Shown here: one piece after another, positions 26,135 through 34,535 of the stretch
How positions within the stretch are numbered: the first letter of the stretch is position 1
Layout: each line of letters begins with the position of its first letter
Translations under genes and position numbers: made by a program
DNA from: an uncultured Clostridia bacterium
Lineage (GTDB): Bacteria; Bacillota; Clostridia; Christensenellales; UBA1242
Assembly (NCBI GenBank): GCA_934747775.1
Contig: CAKVHA010000008.1
Coordinates: forward strand, 1-61,570
Direction of reading: 5' to 3'
Length of the DNA: 61,570 bases
The notes under the pieces: model-generated
What the model saw: the letters and a program-made list of their open reading frames with translations, nothing else
Told to the model about the DNA's origin: nothing
Databases searched by the model: none

Positions 26135-26623
26135 ATGAAAAAATTTTTTAAGAAAAGGAAAAAATTATTAATTATCTGTGGTTTTTGTTGCTTGTTGTTG
26201 ATTGCTGGTGTGCTTAACTTGGTGTTAAACAATAATACAGTGGCAAAACAAAACAATGGCGGAACGGTTACAACTGCAAACTTTTTTACTACATACAAAA
26301 CCGATCGTCAAACAACTGTTGACCAAGAAAAGTTGTATTTAGAGGCAATTATGGCCAACGCAAATTCTAGCGAAGAAGCAAAAGCTAATGCTGAAAAGGA
26401 ACTTTTAAAACTAACCACATATATGGGCTTACAAAACAAACTTGAAGGTTTGATTACTGCAAAAGGGTTTTCACAAGTTGCAGTTAGTGCAAGCGAAAAC
26501 AATGTTAGCGTAATTGTTCAAACAAGTGGTTTAAGTGATGCTGATGTTGCAAATATTGTTGAAGCAATAACAACAAACAGCGATTACAACCTAGAGAATA
26601 TAAAAATTATTCCTGTAGAATAA
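26135..26623 (+). CDS. spoIIIAH: Stage III sporulation protein AH
   Basis: 162 residues from the ATG at 26135 (AAGGAGAG upstream). A basic N-terminus (KKFFKKRKK) is followed by one membrane segment, an Asn-rich linker and a YscJ-like domain. This partner of SpoIIQ closes the operon. In this family AH is the most reliably recognised after AA, and the context is complete here. Confidence 0.92.
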   Translation: MKKFFKKRKKLLIICGFCCLLLIAGVLNLVLNNNTVAKQNNGGTVTTANFFTTYKTDRQTTVDQEKLYLEAIMANANSSEEAKANAEKELLKLTTYMGLQNKLEGLITAKGFSQVAVSASENNVSVIVQTSGLSDADVANIVEAITTNSDYNLENIKIIPVE

Positions 26624-26652
26624 TTGATTTTTTAAAAATCCTGTGGTATACT
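26624..26652 (+). promoter_or_regulatory. Promoter of the asp23 gene
   Basis: TTGATT (26624-26629), a 17-base spacer, TATACT (26647-26652). It begins directly after the spoIIIAH stop. Confidence 0.7.
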
Positions 26653-26682
26653 AGCCTTGTAAATTTAAAAAAGGATTTTGTT

Positions 26683-27063
26683 ATGGCATATAAAGATAAG
26701 AATTATTTAAACAATCCCGCTAAGGGTGAAGTTACTTACAACAAAGATATTGTATTATCGGTTATTAACTTGGCAACCAAAGAAATTGCTGGCGTTAGTT
26801 CGCTTGTAGCAAATTTTGGTTCCGCTTTAAAAAGGTGGTTTAGCAAAAACTATTATGAAGGTGTGAAAACTTCATATGTTAATGGCAATATGAATGTTGA
26901 TGTTTATTTAAATGTTTTTTATGGCTATAATGTATCCGAAATTGCTTATAGGGTGCAGGAAAATATTAAAAACAGTTTGGCGTCTATGGTAGAAATGAAA
27001 ATAGACAAAATCAATGTTCATGTTTTGGGCGTAGATTTTCCGTCGGCTGAAGAAATTGTTTAG
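26683..27063 (+). CDS. Asp23/Gls24 family envelope stress protein
   Basis: 126 residues. The pattern GEVTYNKDIVLSVINLATKEIAGVSSL, a central hydrophobic strand set, and ENIKNSLASMVEMKIDKINVHVLGVDF are diagnostic of the Asp23 (DUF322) family, as in B. subtilis YqhY. It lies upstream of nusB, the YqhY position. It has its own promoter and terminator. Confidence 0.92.
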   Translation: MAYKDKNYLNNPAKGEVTYNKDIVLSVINLATKEIAGVSSLVANFGSALKRWFSKNYYEGVKTSYVNGNMNVDVYLNVFYGYNVSEIAYRVQENIKNSLASMVEMKIDKINVHVLGVDFPSAEEIV

Positions 27064-27070
27064 TAAACAT

Positions 27071-27098
27071 AAGTCCTTGTTTAAAGCAAGGACTTTTT
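27071..27098 (+). terminator. Intrinsic terminator of asp23
   Basis: AAGTCCTTG (27071-27079) pairs with CAAGGACTT (27087-27095), followed by T residues. Confidence 0.85.
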
Positions 27099-27120
27099 GT
27101 GATTTTAAAGGGAGAAAAAT

Positions 27121-27516
27121 ATGAGTAGAAAATTAGCAAGAGATTGGCTTTTTAAATTAACTTTTGAGCTTTGTTTTCAGGAACAAAGCGATGTTTTGTT
27201 TGATGAGTTTATGTCCGACGAGAACCTAGATGGTGAAAATAAAGAGTTTGTTAAAAACATCTATTCGGGAATAATAGAAGAAAAACAAGATATTTTAAAT
27301 GAAATATCCAAATATCTTAAAGGTTTTACAATAGAGCGTGTTTTTAAAGTTGATTTAGCTATTTTAATTATTGCCTTTTATGAAATTATGCACGGCACAA
27401 GCGAAACAAAAGTCGTTGCAAATGAAGCAGTTGAGCTTGCTAAAAAGTACTCAACTCCAAAAAGCTATAGTTTTATAAATGGCGTAATTGCAGGATTTTT
27501 AAAGGATAGGACTTAA
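27121..27516 (+). CDS. nusB: Transcription antitermination protein NusB
   Basis: 131 residues, all-helical. Starts SRKLARDWLFKLTFEL and ends KVVANEAVELAKKYSTPKSYSFINGVIAGF, the standard NusB C-terminal signature. It binds boxA RNA with S10. GGGAG RBS; its stop overlaps the xseA start. Confidence 0.93.
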   Translation: MSRKLARDWLFKLTFELCFQEQSDVLFDEFMSDENLDGENKEFVKNIYSGIIEEKQDILNEISKYLKGFTIERVFKVDLAILIIAFYEIMHGTSETKVVANEAVELAKKYSTPKSYSFINGVIAGFLKDRT

Positions 27517-28703
27517 TGGAAAATTGTGTATCGGTTACACAACTTAATAAATACATTAAAAACATTTTCGATGCGGAAGAAATGCTACACGGTATTAGTG
27601 TTTTTGGTGAGATAAGCAGTTATAATGTGTCTAATGGAATAGCTTATTTTAATCTTAAAGACGAAGATAATTTGCTTTCTTGCGTTCTTTTTGGTGCGGC
27701 AAAATACAATGCTCCAAAGCTTGGCGATATGATTTTGGCAACAGGCAGTATAAATTATTGGACAAAGGGTGGCAAACTTACTTTTCAGGCGTCCAAAATT
27801 GTGCCTTATGGAAAGGGTTTGTTGTATGAAAAGTTTTTACAACTTAAAGCAAGTTTGGAAGAAAAAGGGTATTTTGACCCAGCCCATAAAAAGCCTATTC
27901 CAGAGTATGTAAGGCGTATTGGAGTGGTAACAAGCGCAACTGGTGCGGTTATTCAAGATATTCGTGATGTTACAACTCGAAGAAATAATGGTGTAGACAT
28001 TGTGTTGTATCCAGTTAAGGTGCAGGGTGTTGGTGCCGAATTTGAAATCGCAGAAGGAATTAATTTTTTTAGTAGATACGACAATGTTGATGTTGTTATA
28101 GTGGCACGCGGTGGTGGAAGTTTGGAAGATTTGCAACCTTTTAACACCGAAGTTGTTGCTAATGCTGCTTATGCGTGTCAAAAGCCGTTAATTAGTGCTG
28201 TGGGTCACGAAACAGACTTTACTATTATAGATTTTGTGTCCGATTTAAGAGCTCCTACGCCATCGGCTGCAGCTGAACTTGCTGTTTTTAAAAAGAGTGA
28301 TGTGTTAAGTGATATTTCAAAAAACATAATCAGAATGGAAAAGTGTTTAAACCTTATTACAAACAACATTACAGCTTCAGTTCAAAAATGTGTACTTGTT
28401 GCGGAACATTTTGTGCAAAACAAAATTAACTATTACACAACAGAAATAAACAAAATGCTTGTTAATTGCGAACAGCAGTTAAATAAAAAATCAGCAGAAT
28501 ATGAAAAACAGGTGGAAGTTTTTGCAAGGATTATTGAAAAACTTAACCCACAAAATTTGCTTGTAAAAGGCTATACTAAGCTTTCGGTTAATGGCAATCC
28601 CGTTATGGGTGTGCGTGATATTAAAATTAATGATGTGTTAAATATAAGATTGATTGATGGAAATATTAAAGCCGCAGTAACGGATATTAAAGGAGAAAAA
28701 TAA
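27516..28703 (+). CDS. xseA: Exodeoxyribonuclease VII large subunit
   Basis: 395 residues. N-terminal OB domain (SVTQLNKYIKNIF, VFGEISSYN), then the catalytic domain with GVVTSATGAVIQDI and VVIVARGGGSLEDL, and the late block LISAVGHETDFTIIDFVSDLRAPTPSAAAEL. It cleaves ssDNA with XseB. One-base overlap with both nusB and xseB. Confidence 0.96.
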   Translation: MENCVSVTQLNKYIKNIFDAEEMLHGISVFGEISSYNVSNGIAYFNLKDEDNLLSCVLFGAAKYNAPKLGDMILATGSINYWTKGGKLTFQASKIVPYGKGLLYEKFLQLKASLEEKGYFDPAHKKPIPEYVRRIGVVTSATGAVIQDIRDVTTRRNNGVDIVLYPVKVQGVGAEFEIAEGINFFSRYDNVDVVIVARGGGSLEDLQPFNTEVVANAAYACQKPLISAVGHETDFTIIDFVSDLRAPTPSAAAELAVFKKSDVLSDISKNIIRMEKCLNLITNNITASVQKCVLVAEHFVQNKINYYTTEINKMLVNCEQQLNKKSAEYEKQVEVFARIIEKLNPQNLLVKGYTKLSVNGNPVMGVRDIKINDVLNIRLIDGNIKAAVTDIKGEK

Positions 28704-28909
28704 TGAATTTAGATGAAAAACTAAAAAAACTTAAAGAAATTACAGAAAAACTTGAAAGCGGAAATGTTGGCATTGAAGAAGGCATAAAGCTTTTTGAAGA
28801 AGGCACAATTGTTGCTAAAGAGTGCTATGCTGCTTTAAACGAAGCAAAGGGTAAAATTACCCAAATTAAAAAACAAATGGACGAAACCACAACAGAAGAG
28901 GAGTTTTAA
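28703..28909 (+). CDS. xseB: Exodeoxyribonuclease VII small subunit
   Basis: 68 residues forming a two-helix bundle: LKKLKEITEKLESGNVGIEEGIKLFEEGT. AAAGGAG RBS. It is followed directly by proS instead of ispA-dxs, the usual neighbours in Bacillota. Confidence 0.95.
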   Translation: MNLDEKLKKLKEITEKLESGNVGIEEGIKLFEEGTIVAKECYAALNEAKGKITQIKKQMDETTTEEEF

Positions 28910-28912
28910 TAA

Positions 28913-30349
28913 ATGGCAAACGATATGAAAAATAAAGCAATTACCAGCCGTGATGTTGATTTTGCGAAATGGTATACCGATATTGTAAGAGCTGCAAAAC
29001 TAGCTGATTACACATCGGTTAAGGGTTGTATTGTTTTTGAACCAAACGGCTATGCGATTTGGGAAAAAATGCAACAAGTATTAGATAAAATGTTTAAACA
29101 AACTGGGCATCAAAATGTAAATATGCCTATGTTTATTCCAGAAAATTTGCTTAAAAAAGAAGGGGAGCTGGTAGCTGGTTTTGCTCCAGAAGTAGCGTGG
29201 GTAACAGTTGGTGGTCAAAAACAACTTGAAGAACGCCTTGCTGTAAGACCAACTAGTGAAACTTTGTTTTGTGATTACTACGCAAGTAAAGTAAAATCAT
29301 ATAGAGATTTACCTAAAAAATATAATCAATGGGTAAGCGTTTGCCGTTGGGAAAAAGAAACACGTCCATTCCTTAGAACTCGCGAATTTTTGTGGCAAGA
29401 AGGTCATACGGTTCACGAAACGAAGGAAGAAGCTATTAAAGAAACATACGCAATGATGGGTGTGTACGAAAAGTTCTTTAAAGAGTATTTGGCAATTCCT
29501 GCAATAACTGGTTTAAAAAGTGAAAAAGAAAAATTTGCGGGTGCGGAGTTTACTCTTACAATTGAAGCAATGATGCATAACGGGGTTGCATTGCAAAGTG
29601 GTACAAGCCATTTCTTTGGTCAAAAATTTTCAAAAGCATATGGAGTGCAATTTTTAAACCGTGAAAACAAACTTGAATATGCTTGGCAAACATCTTGGGG
29701 TTGTTCAACAAGAATGATGGGAGCTCTAATTATGGTGCATAGTGATGACTATGGCTTAGTGTTGCCACCAAAAATCGCTCCAACTCAAGTTGTTATTGTT
29801 CCTATTGGAAAAGACGAAAACGTGTTAAATATTTGTAATAACATTAATGAAAAATTAAACAACGACAATCATACTTCTTTTGTAGACGATTCGGAACGCA
29901 CACCAGGATTTAAATTTGCTGAACACGAAGTTAATGGCATTCCAGTAAGGGTGGAAGTTGGTGCAAGAGATTTGGCTAACGGAACAATAACTTTGGCTCG
30001 TCGTGACACTCGTGAAAAAATTACTGTAAAATATGATGACAACATTGTAAGTACAATTGAAAAACTTTTAGATGATATTCAACAAAACTTATATGATAGT
30101 GCTTTAAAACGTAGAGAAGCATTAACCTTTGAAGCAAAAACATATAACGAAATGAAATCTTTATTAGACAGACAATCCTGCTTTGTAAAAGCAATGTGGT
30201 GTGGAGATGAAGAGTGTGAACTTAAAGTAAAAGAGATTAGGGGAGCAAAATCACGTTGTATTTTGGAAAATGAAAAACCAATTTCCGATAAGTGTGCAAT
30301 CTGTGGCAAACCAGCAAAACATCTTGTTGTTTGGGATGTTCAATATTAA
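28913..30349 (+). CDS. proS: Prolyl-tRNA synthetase, archaeal/eukaryotic-type
   Basis: 478 residues. Class II synthetase: motif 2 region RWEKETRPFLRTREFLWQEGHT and motif 3 CSTRMMGALIMVH. The bacterial editing domain is missing. After the anticodon-binding domain comes a zinc-binding-like C-terminal domain (CxxxxC, then CAICGK) ending VQY, as in archaeal-type ProRS found in Clostridium and Mycoplasma. A strong terminator overlaps the area immediately after the stop. Confidence 0.96.
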   Translation: MANDMKNKAITSRDVDFAKWYTDIVRAAKLADYTSVKGCIVFEPNGYAIWEKMQQVLDKMFKQTGHQNVNMPMFIPENLLKKEGELVAGFAPEVAWVTVGGQKQLEERLAVRPTSETLFCDYYASKVKSYRDLPKKYNQWVSVCRWEKETRPFLRTREFLWQEGHTVHETKEEAIKETYAMMGVYEKFFKEYLAIPAITGLKSEKEKFAGAEFTLTIEAMMHNGVALQSGTSHFFGQKFSKAYGVQFLNRENKLEYAWQTSWGCSTRMMGALIMVHSDDYGLVLPPKIAPTQVVIVPIGKDENVLNICNNINEKLNNDNHTSFVDDSERTPGFKFAEHEVNGIPVRVEVGARDLANGTITLARRDTREKITVKYDDNIVSTIEKLLDDIQQNLYDSALKRREALTFEAKTYNEMKSLLDRQSCFVKAMWCGDEECELKVKEIRGAKSRCILENEKPISDKCAICGKPAKHLVVWDVQY

Positions 30350-30350
30350 T

Positions 30351-30384
30351 ATAAAAAATAGGGTGGTGCTACCCTATTTTTTAT
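30351..30384 (+). terminator. Intrinsic terminator of proS
   Basis: ATAAAAAATAGGGT (30351-30364) pairs perfectly with ACCCTATTTTTTAT (30371-30384). The A/T flanks allow use in both directions. Confidence 0.92.
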
Positions 30385-30461
30385 ATTAAAATAATCATTG
30401 ATAAAATAAGCAAAAACATAATATTATTAATGAGATATATCTAAAAAATAAAAAATTTCAT

Positions 30462-30487
30462 AATAGGGGCAAGTCCCCTATTTTTTT
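30462..30487 (+). terminator. Second terminator downstream of proS
   Basis: AATAGGGG (30462-30469) pairs with CCCCTATT (30475-30482), followed by T residues. Between it and argR (30488-30819) I see no ORF, only AT-rich DNA with several ARG-box-like motifs and the argR promoter. Confidence 0.8.
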
Positions 30488-30579
30488 GTTGTATTAAAAA
30501 ATAGCTATGTGTTTTAGATAAAAAAATGGGATAGAGTAGTGCTTTTTTGTGGGCGAAAAAGAATATATAATGGTTAAAA

Positions 30580-30799
30580 GTGGTTGCATAATTATAAATT
30601 TTAAAACATATAGACGCTTTGAAAACGGCTAAATAAAGCCATTATACACAACTTTTGCATAAATATACATTCGTAAAAAATGATATAAATTTTTATGAAT
30701 ATTTATAAAAAATAAAATGAATAATTATTCAAAAAAGTATTGCATAATAATTAATTATGTTGTATAATTATGGAAATTCTAATGAATAAATATATTTTT
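30580..30799 (+). promoter_or_regulatory. Cluster of ARG-box-like motifs upstream of argR
   Basis: TGAATAATTATTCA (30718-30731) is a perfect palindrome matching the ARG-box core. Weaker relatives are TGCATAATTATAAAT near 30585, TGCATAAATATACAT near 30656, TGAATATTTATAA near 30696 and TGCATAATAATTAATTA at 30741. The last overlaps the argR promoter. ArgR hexamers bind pairs of such boxes. Confidence 0.6.
30740..30768 (+). promoter_or_regulatory. Promoter of argR
   Basis: TTGCAT (30740-30745), a 17-base spacer, TATAAT (30763-30768). The spacer overlaps an ARG-box-like sequence and the palindrome at 30718 lies just upstream, which fits autorepression. Confidence 0.8.
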
Positions 30800-30819
30800 G
30801 AAATTTGGGAGTGTGTGTA

Positions 30820-31272
30820 ATGGCAAGAAATTCTAGGCAATCTAAAATTTTAGAATTAATATCTACAAAAGAAATTGAAACACAAGAAGAGCTTGTTGCG
30901 GAGCTTAGGGCTGCTAATTTTGATATTACTCAAGCAACTATTAGTAGAGATATTAAAGAACTTGGATTAATTAAAATTTTATCTGATAGCAAAAAATATA
31001 AGTATGCGATTGTTAGCACTTCTGCCCAAGCAATTTCAAATAAGAATATGGCAATTTTTAAAGAATGTGTTGTGACTGTTAAAAGTGCAATGAATCTTGT
31101 GATTGTAAAAGTTTTAAAGGGTACTGGCGGATTGGTTAGCAATTTAATTGATCAGCTTTCTATTAGTCAAGTTTTGGGTACAACATATGGTGATGACACT
31201 GTTATGGTTATTACCAATGATGTAGATGATGCTTTTTATGTTAAAGATAAGGTTTTGGAACTTATTAAATAA
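30820..31272 (+). CDS. argR: Arginine repressor ArgR/AhrC
   Basis: 150 residues from the ATG at 30820 (GGGAGTG upstream). The N-terminal winged helix has RQSKILELISTKEIETQEELV and ITQATISRDIKELGLIK. The C-terminal arginine-binding hexamerisation domain has GTGGLVSNLIDQLS and GTTYGDDTVMVI. It is in the standard position before recN. No arginine genes are adjacent, so targets other than itself lie elsewhere. Confidence 0.95.
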   Translation: MARNSRQSKILELISTKEIETQEELVAELRAANFDITQATISRDIKELGLIKILSDSKKYKYAIVSTSAQAISNKNMAIFKECVVTVKSAMNLVIVKVLKGTGGLVSNLIDQLSISQVLGTTYGDDTVMVITNDVDDAFYVKDKVLELIK

Positions 31273-31301
31273 AAAGCCAATATGTTAATAAAAGAGGGGT
31301 G

Positions 31302-31327
31302 GCAAACATTTTTGTGTTTGCTTTTTT
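31302..31327 (+). terminator. Intrinsic terminator of argR
   Basis: GCAAACA (31302-31308) pairs with TGTTTGC (31315-31321), followed by six T residues. Confidence 0.8.
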
Positions 31328-31341
31328 CTTGTCTTAAAAGT

Positions 31342-31355
31342 CGAAAATATGTTCG
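31342..31355 (+). promoter_or_regulatory. Candidate LexA (SOS) box upstream of recN
   Basis: CGAAAATATGTTCG differs at one of 14 positions from CGAACATATGTTCG, a consensus form of the Bacillota LexA box. It lies upstream of the recN promoter, whose -10 is TATAAT at 31387-31392 and whose weak -35 is TTTTAC at 31363-31368. Confidence 0.65.
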
Positions 31356-31421
31356 AAAATTATTTTACATATATTTTTAATTGTAGTATAATGACTATAG
31401 TTTTAAATAAAGGTATTACAT

Positions 31422-33116
31422 ATGCTAAACTTATTGAAAATAAAAAACATTGCGTTAATAGAAGAGTGTGTTATTGATTTTAAAAGCGGTTTCAATACTC
31501 TTACTGGTGAAACTGGTGCTGGTAAATCAATCATTATTGATTCGCTAAACTTTGTGCTTGGTGCTAGGGGTGATAAAAACCTAATTAAATCGGGAACTGA
31601 GCAAGCGCGAGTTGAAGCGGTTTTTGAAACCGATAACTTGGAAGTTATGGAGGTGTTGGAAGGTTTTGGAGTAGAGCCTGAAAACACAATTATTTTAACT
31701 AGAACGCTTAACATTTCTGGTAAAAACGAATGTAGGCTAAATGGGGAAATAATTACTCTTAATATGTTAAAAAAGGTTAGTGAAAAGTTGGTTGATGTAT
31801 TTGGACAAAACGACCAGCAATTTTTGCTAAACACAAAGCAGCATATTGTATTTTTAGATAGTTATAATCCTAATGCTCTTACTGAATTGAAAAATTCATT
31901 GTGTGATAAACTTGGTGAATTAAAAAGCATTAATGATGAAATTAACAGTATTGGTGGAGATGGTGCAGAAAGAGAAAGAAATATTGACCTATTAAGATAT
32001 CAAATAAATGAAATTGATTCGGCAAACCTTAAAGAAGATGAAGAAGAAACATTAATCGAGCGAAAAACTGTTTTGTTGAATGGCGAAAAGATTATCGAAA
32101 AATTTAACGAATTAGATGGTTACACAAATTCAAACCTTAACCTTAATGCCTGCCTAAAAGGTGTAAAGGGTGTAATAGAAAATCTTTCAAAATATATTTC
32201 CGAATTGGACGGGTTGCAAAACAGATTTGAAGAAGCATCAATTGAAATTGAGGATATTTTGGATACTGTTAAAGATTATAAAGACAGCTTTGAGTATAGC
32301 GAAGCCGAACTTGATTTTATAGAAGAGCGCCTTGACGAGATTAAAACATTAAAAAGAAAATATGGAAGCACTATTCAAGAAATATTTGATTTTCGTGACA
32401 ATGCCAATGTGAATTTAAACAAGCTTGTTAATGCAACGGAAGAATTGGAAAATTTAAAAGAGAAAAAACAGAAAAACTTAAAAGAAGTATTAGAAGTTTG
32501 TATTGAGTTAACAGAAACACGAAAAGAGATTGCTAAAAAGTTTGAAGCTGAAATTATTGAAAGGTTACATATGTTGGGAATGAAAAGTGCAACATTTAAA
32601 GTTGATTTTCAAAACGACTACAATTTAGATAATATTGAAAATTGTGTAAACAAAAGTGGCGCTGATAAATTGGAATTTTTATTTTCAGCAAACTTGGGCG
32701 AGCCGTTAAAACCGCTTGTTAAAATTATTTCTGGTGGTGAGCTTAGTAGGTTTATGCTTGCATTTAAAACTGTTGTTAATGCAGATGCAAGCAAAACATA
32801 TGTGTTTGATGAAATTGATACAGGTATTGGCGGAGAAATAGGTGTAGTTGTAGGAAAACAAATGTGTATGGTTTCAAAAAAATGTCAGGTTCTTTGTGTT
32901 ACACACTTGGCACAAATTGCTTGCTTTGCTGATAACAACCTAAAGATTTCTAAGTATGAACAAAACGGCAAAACATATACAATGGTAAAACCACTAAACG
33001 AGCAAGAAAAGAATATTGAAGTTGCACGTATGGTTGGTTCTGGTGCAGATAATGAGTATGCTATGCTGTATGCAAAACAACTTATTGCCGACGCAAATGC
33101 TTTTAAAAAATGTTAG
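31422..33116 (+). CDS. recN: DNA repair protein RecN
   Basis: 564 residues, an SMC-like ATPase. Walker A TGETGAGKSIIID near residues 27-39, a long coiled coil (about 150-350), then the ABC signature ISGGELSRFMLAFK and Walker B KTYVFDEIDTGIGGE. It acts early in double-strand break repair. No strong RBS precedes the ATG (AAAGGT). Confidence 0.97.
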   Translation: MLNLLKIKNIALIEECVIDFKSGFNTLTGETGAGKSIIIDSLNFVLGARGDKNLIKSGTEQARVEAVFETDNLEVMEVLEGFGVEPENTIILTRTLNISGKNECRLNGEIITLNMLKKVSEKLVDVFGQNDQQFLLNTKQHIVFLDSYNPNALTELKNSLCDKLGELKSINDEINSIGGDGAERERNIDLLRYQINEIDSANLKEDEEETLIERKTVLLNGEKIIEKFNELDGYTNSNLNLNACLKGVKGVIENLSKYISELDGLQNRFEEASIEIEDILDTVKDYKDSFEYSEAELDFIEERLDEIKTLKRKYGSTIQEIFDFRDNANVNLNKLVNATEELENLKEKKQKNLKEVLEVCIELTETRKEIAKKFEAEIIERLHMLGMKSATFKVDFQNDYNLDNIENCVNKSGADKLEFLFSANLGEPLKPLVKIISGGELSRFMLAFKTVVNADASKTYVFDEIDTGIGGEIGVVVGKQMCMVSKKCQVLCVTHLAQIACFADNNLKISKYEQNGKTYTMVKPLNEQEKNIEVARMVGSGADNEYAMLYAKQLIADANAFKKC

Positions 33117-33201
33117 TTTTTTGTTATTATTAAAAAATATGCAATTATCAATTTAATAACTGCATAAAAAATTGCTTTTTATTAAAACTAAACTAGTGAT
33201 T

Positions 33202-34407
33202 ATGGTTAAAATTAAAAGTTTAGTAAAAAAAGCAATTTTTTTGTGCTTAATATCAATATTTTTGTTGGTTGCGTTTTCATTTCCGTACCAACTATTTTTA
33301 CTGTGCAAAAGCGGGGCTGTGCTAAACTATGAAACATACAAGGATTATTTAAAAAACAACTTTTTATCGCAAAAAAAAGTTGTAGTGGCTAGCACAAACG
33401 ATAACGATGAAATTAACGAATACTTGGTAAATTATAAACTTTTTAATTTATTTAATATATTATCATTAAAAGTAAGGGTTGCCGAAAATTCGGTTTATCT
33501 TGGTGGCGACTGTTTGGGTTTTTCGTTGGAAACCAACGGAATGATGGTTGTGGGTAGTAATTATATTTTTACAAAAAATGGTGCAGTAAATCCTTTTGTT
33601 GATTCGGGCTTAAAAGTTGGCGACATTATTGTTTCGCTAAACGATACTCAAATAACAAGTATAGACGATATTAACACACTTTTAGCGTCTAGCGACGGAA
33701 CTCAAATGAAAATTGTTGTACAACGTGATGGTAAAACAATGGATTTATATATAACGCCAGTTAAAGATTTATTTAGCGATGATTACAAACTTGGACTTTG
33801 GATTAAAAACAACACGGAAGGAGTAGGTACTTTAACGTTTGTGGAAGATGAAAACTTGCGTTTTGGCTCACTTGGCCACGCAATATATAGTAGTGGCGGC
33901 AACATTTTAAAAGTAAAAGACGGAAACGTTTATGAATGTAAGGTTTTAGGAATAAAAAAAGGTGTGGACGGCACACCTGGTGAAATTATGGGGACTTTTT
34001 CAAAAAATCACCCAATTGGAGATGTTGATAAAAACTCGGAATATGGCGTGTTTGGCTATGTGACCGATAATGGTTTTTTAGACAACAAAAAGCTTGTTTC
34101 AATAGGGGGTCGTGCAACAGTAAAACCTGGTAAAGCGACAATTTTTTGTTCACTTAACGGAGAAAATATAAAACCATATGAAATAGAGATAATTAAGGCT
34201 AATTATCAAACATCTAGTAGTGAAAAGAGTATGGTGTTTAGGGTGACAGATAAAGAGTTGTTATTACTCACTGGTGGTATTATACAAGGTATGAGTGGAA
34301 GTCCAATTATGCAAAATGGAAAAATTGTTGGAGCGGTAACACATGTGTTTGTAAACGACCCAACTAAGGGGTTTGGATTGTATCTAGATTGGATGTTGTT
34401 GGAATAA
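33202..34407 (+). CDS. spoIVB: SpoIVB peptidase (S55 family)
   Basis: 401 residues from the ATG at 33202. One N-terminal membrane segment, a PDZ domain at about 115-185 (GLKVGDIIVSLNDTQITSIDDIN), then the S55 peptidase domain with GSLGHAIY (His near 224) and IQGMSGSPIMQNGKIVGAVTHV (catalytic Ser near 364). It is made in the forespore and signals sigma-K activation across the intermembrane space. Located between recN and the spo0A homologue, the conserved order. Confidence 0.95.
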   Translation: MVKIKSLVKKAIFLCLISIFLLVAFSFPYQLFLLCKSGAVLNYETYKDYLKNNFLSQKKVVVASTNDNDEINEYLVNYKLFNLFNILSLKVRVAENSVYLGGDCLGFSLETNGMMVVGSNYIFTKNGAVNPFVDSGLKVGDIIVSLNDTQITSIDDINTLLASSDGTQMKIVVQRDGKTMDLYITPVKDLFSDDYKLGLWIKNNTEGVGTLTFVEDENLRFGSLGHAIYSSGGNILKVKDGNVYECKVLGIKKGVDGTPGEIMGTFSKNHPIGDVDKNSEYGVFGYVTDNGFLDNKKLVSIGGRATVKPGKATIFCSLNGENIKPYEIEIIKANYQTSSSEKSMVFRVTDKELLLLTGGIIQGMSGSPIMQNGKIVGAVTHVFVNDPTKGFGLYLDWMLLE

Positions 34408-34409
34408 AA

Positions 34410-34416
34410 TGTCGAA
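34410..34416 (+). promoter_or_regulatory. 0A-box (TGTCGAA) upstream of the spo0A homologue
   Basis: TGTCGAA matches the core Spo0A-binding heptamer exactly. It sits 46 bases before the -35 of the spo0A-like promoter, as expected for autoregulation. A 7-mer can occur by chance. Confidence 0.5.
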
Positions 34417-34461
34417 AAATTTAAAAATTTTCATTATTGTAAAAATATTGTACAAAAATAG

Positions 34462-34490
34462 TTGCTATTTGTAAAATATTGATATATAAT
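34462..34490 (+). promoter_or_regulatory. Promoter of the spo0A homologue
   Basis: TTGCTA (34462-34467), a 17-base spacer, TATAAT (34485-34490). The expected start near 34497 rules out an in-frame start codon at 34479. Confidence 0.75.
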
Positions 34491-34535
34491 GACATCAATT
34501 ACTTTGAAAAACAAGAAGTTAAAAGGAGTGGTTGT

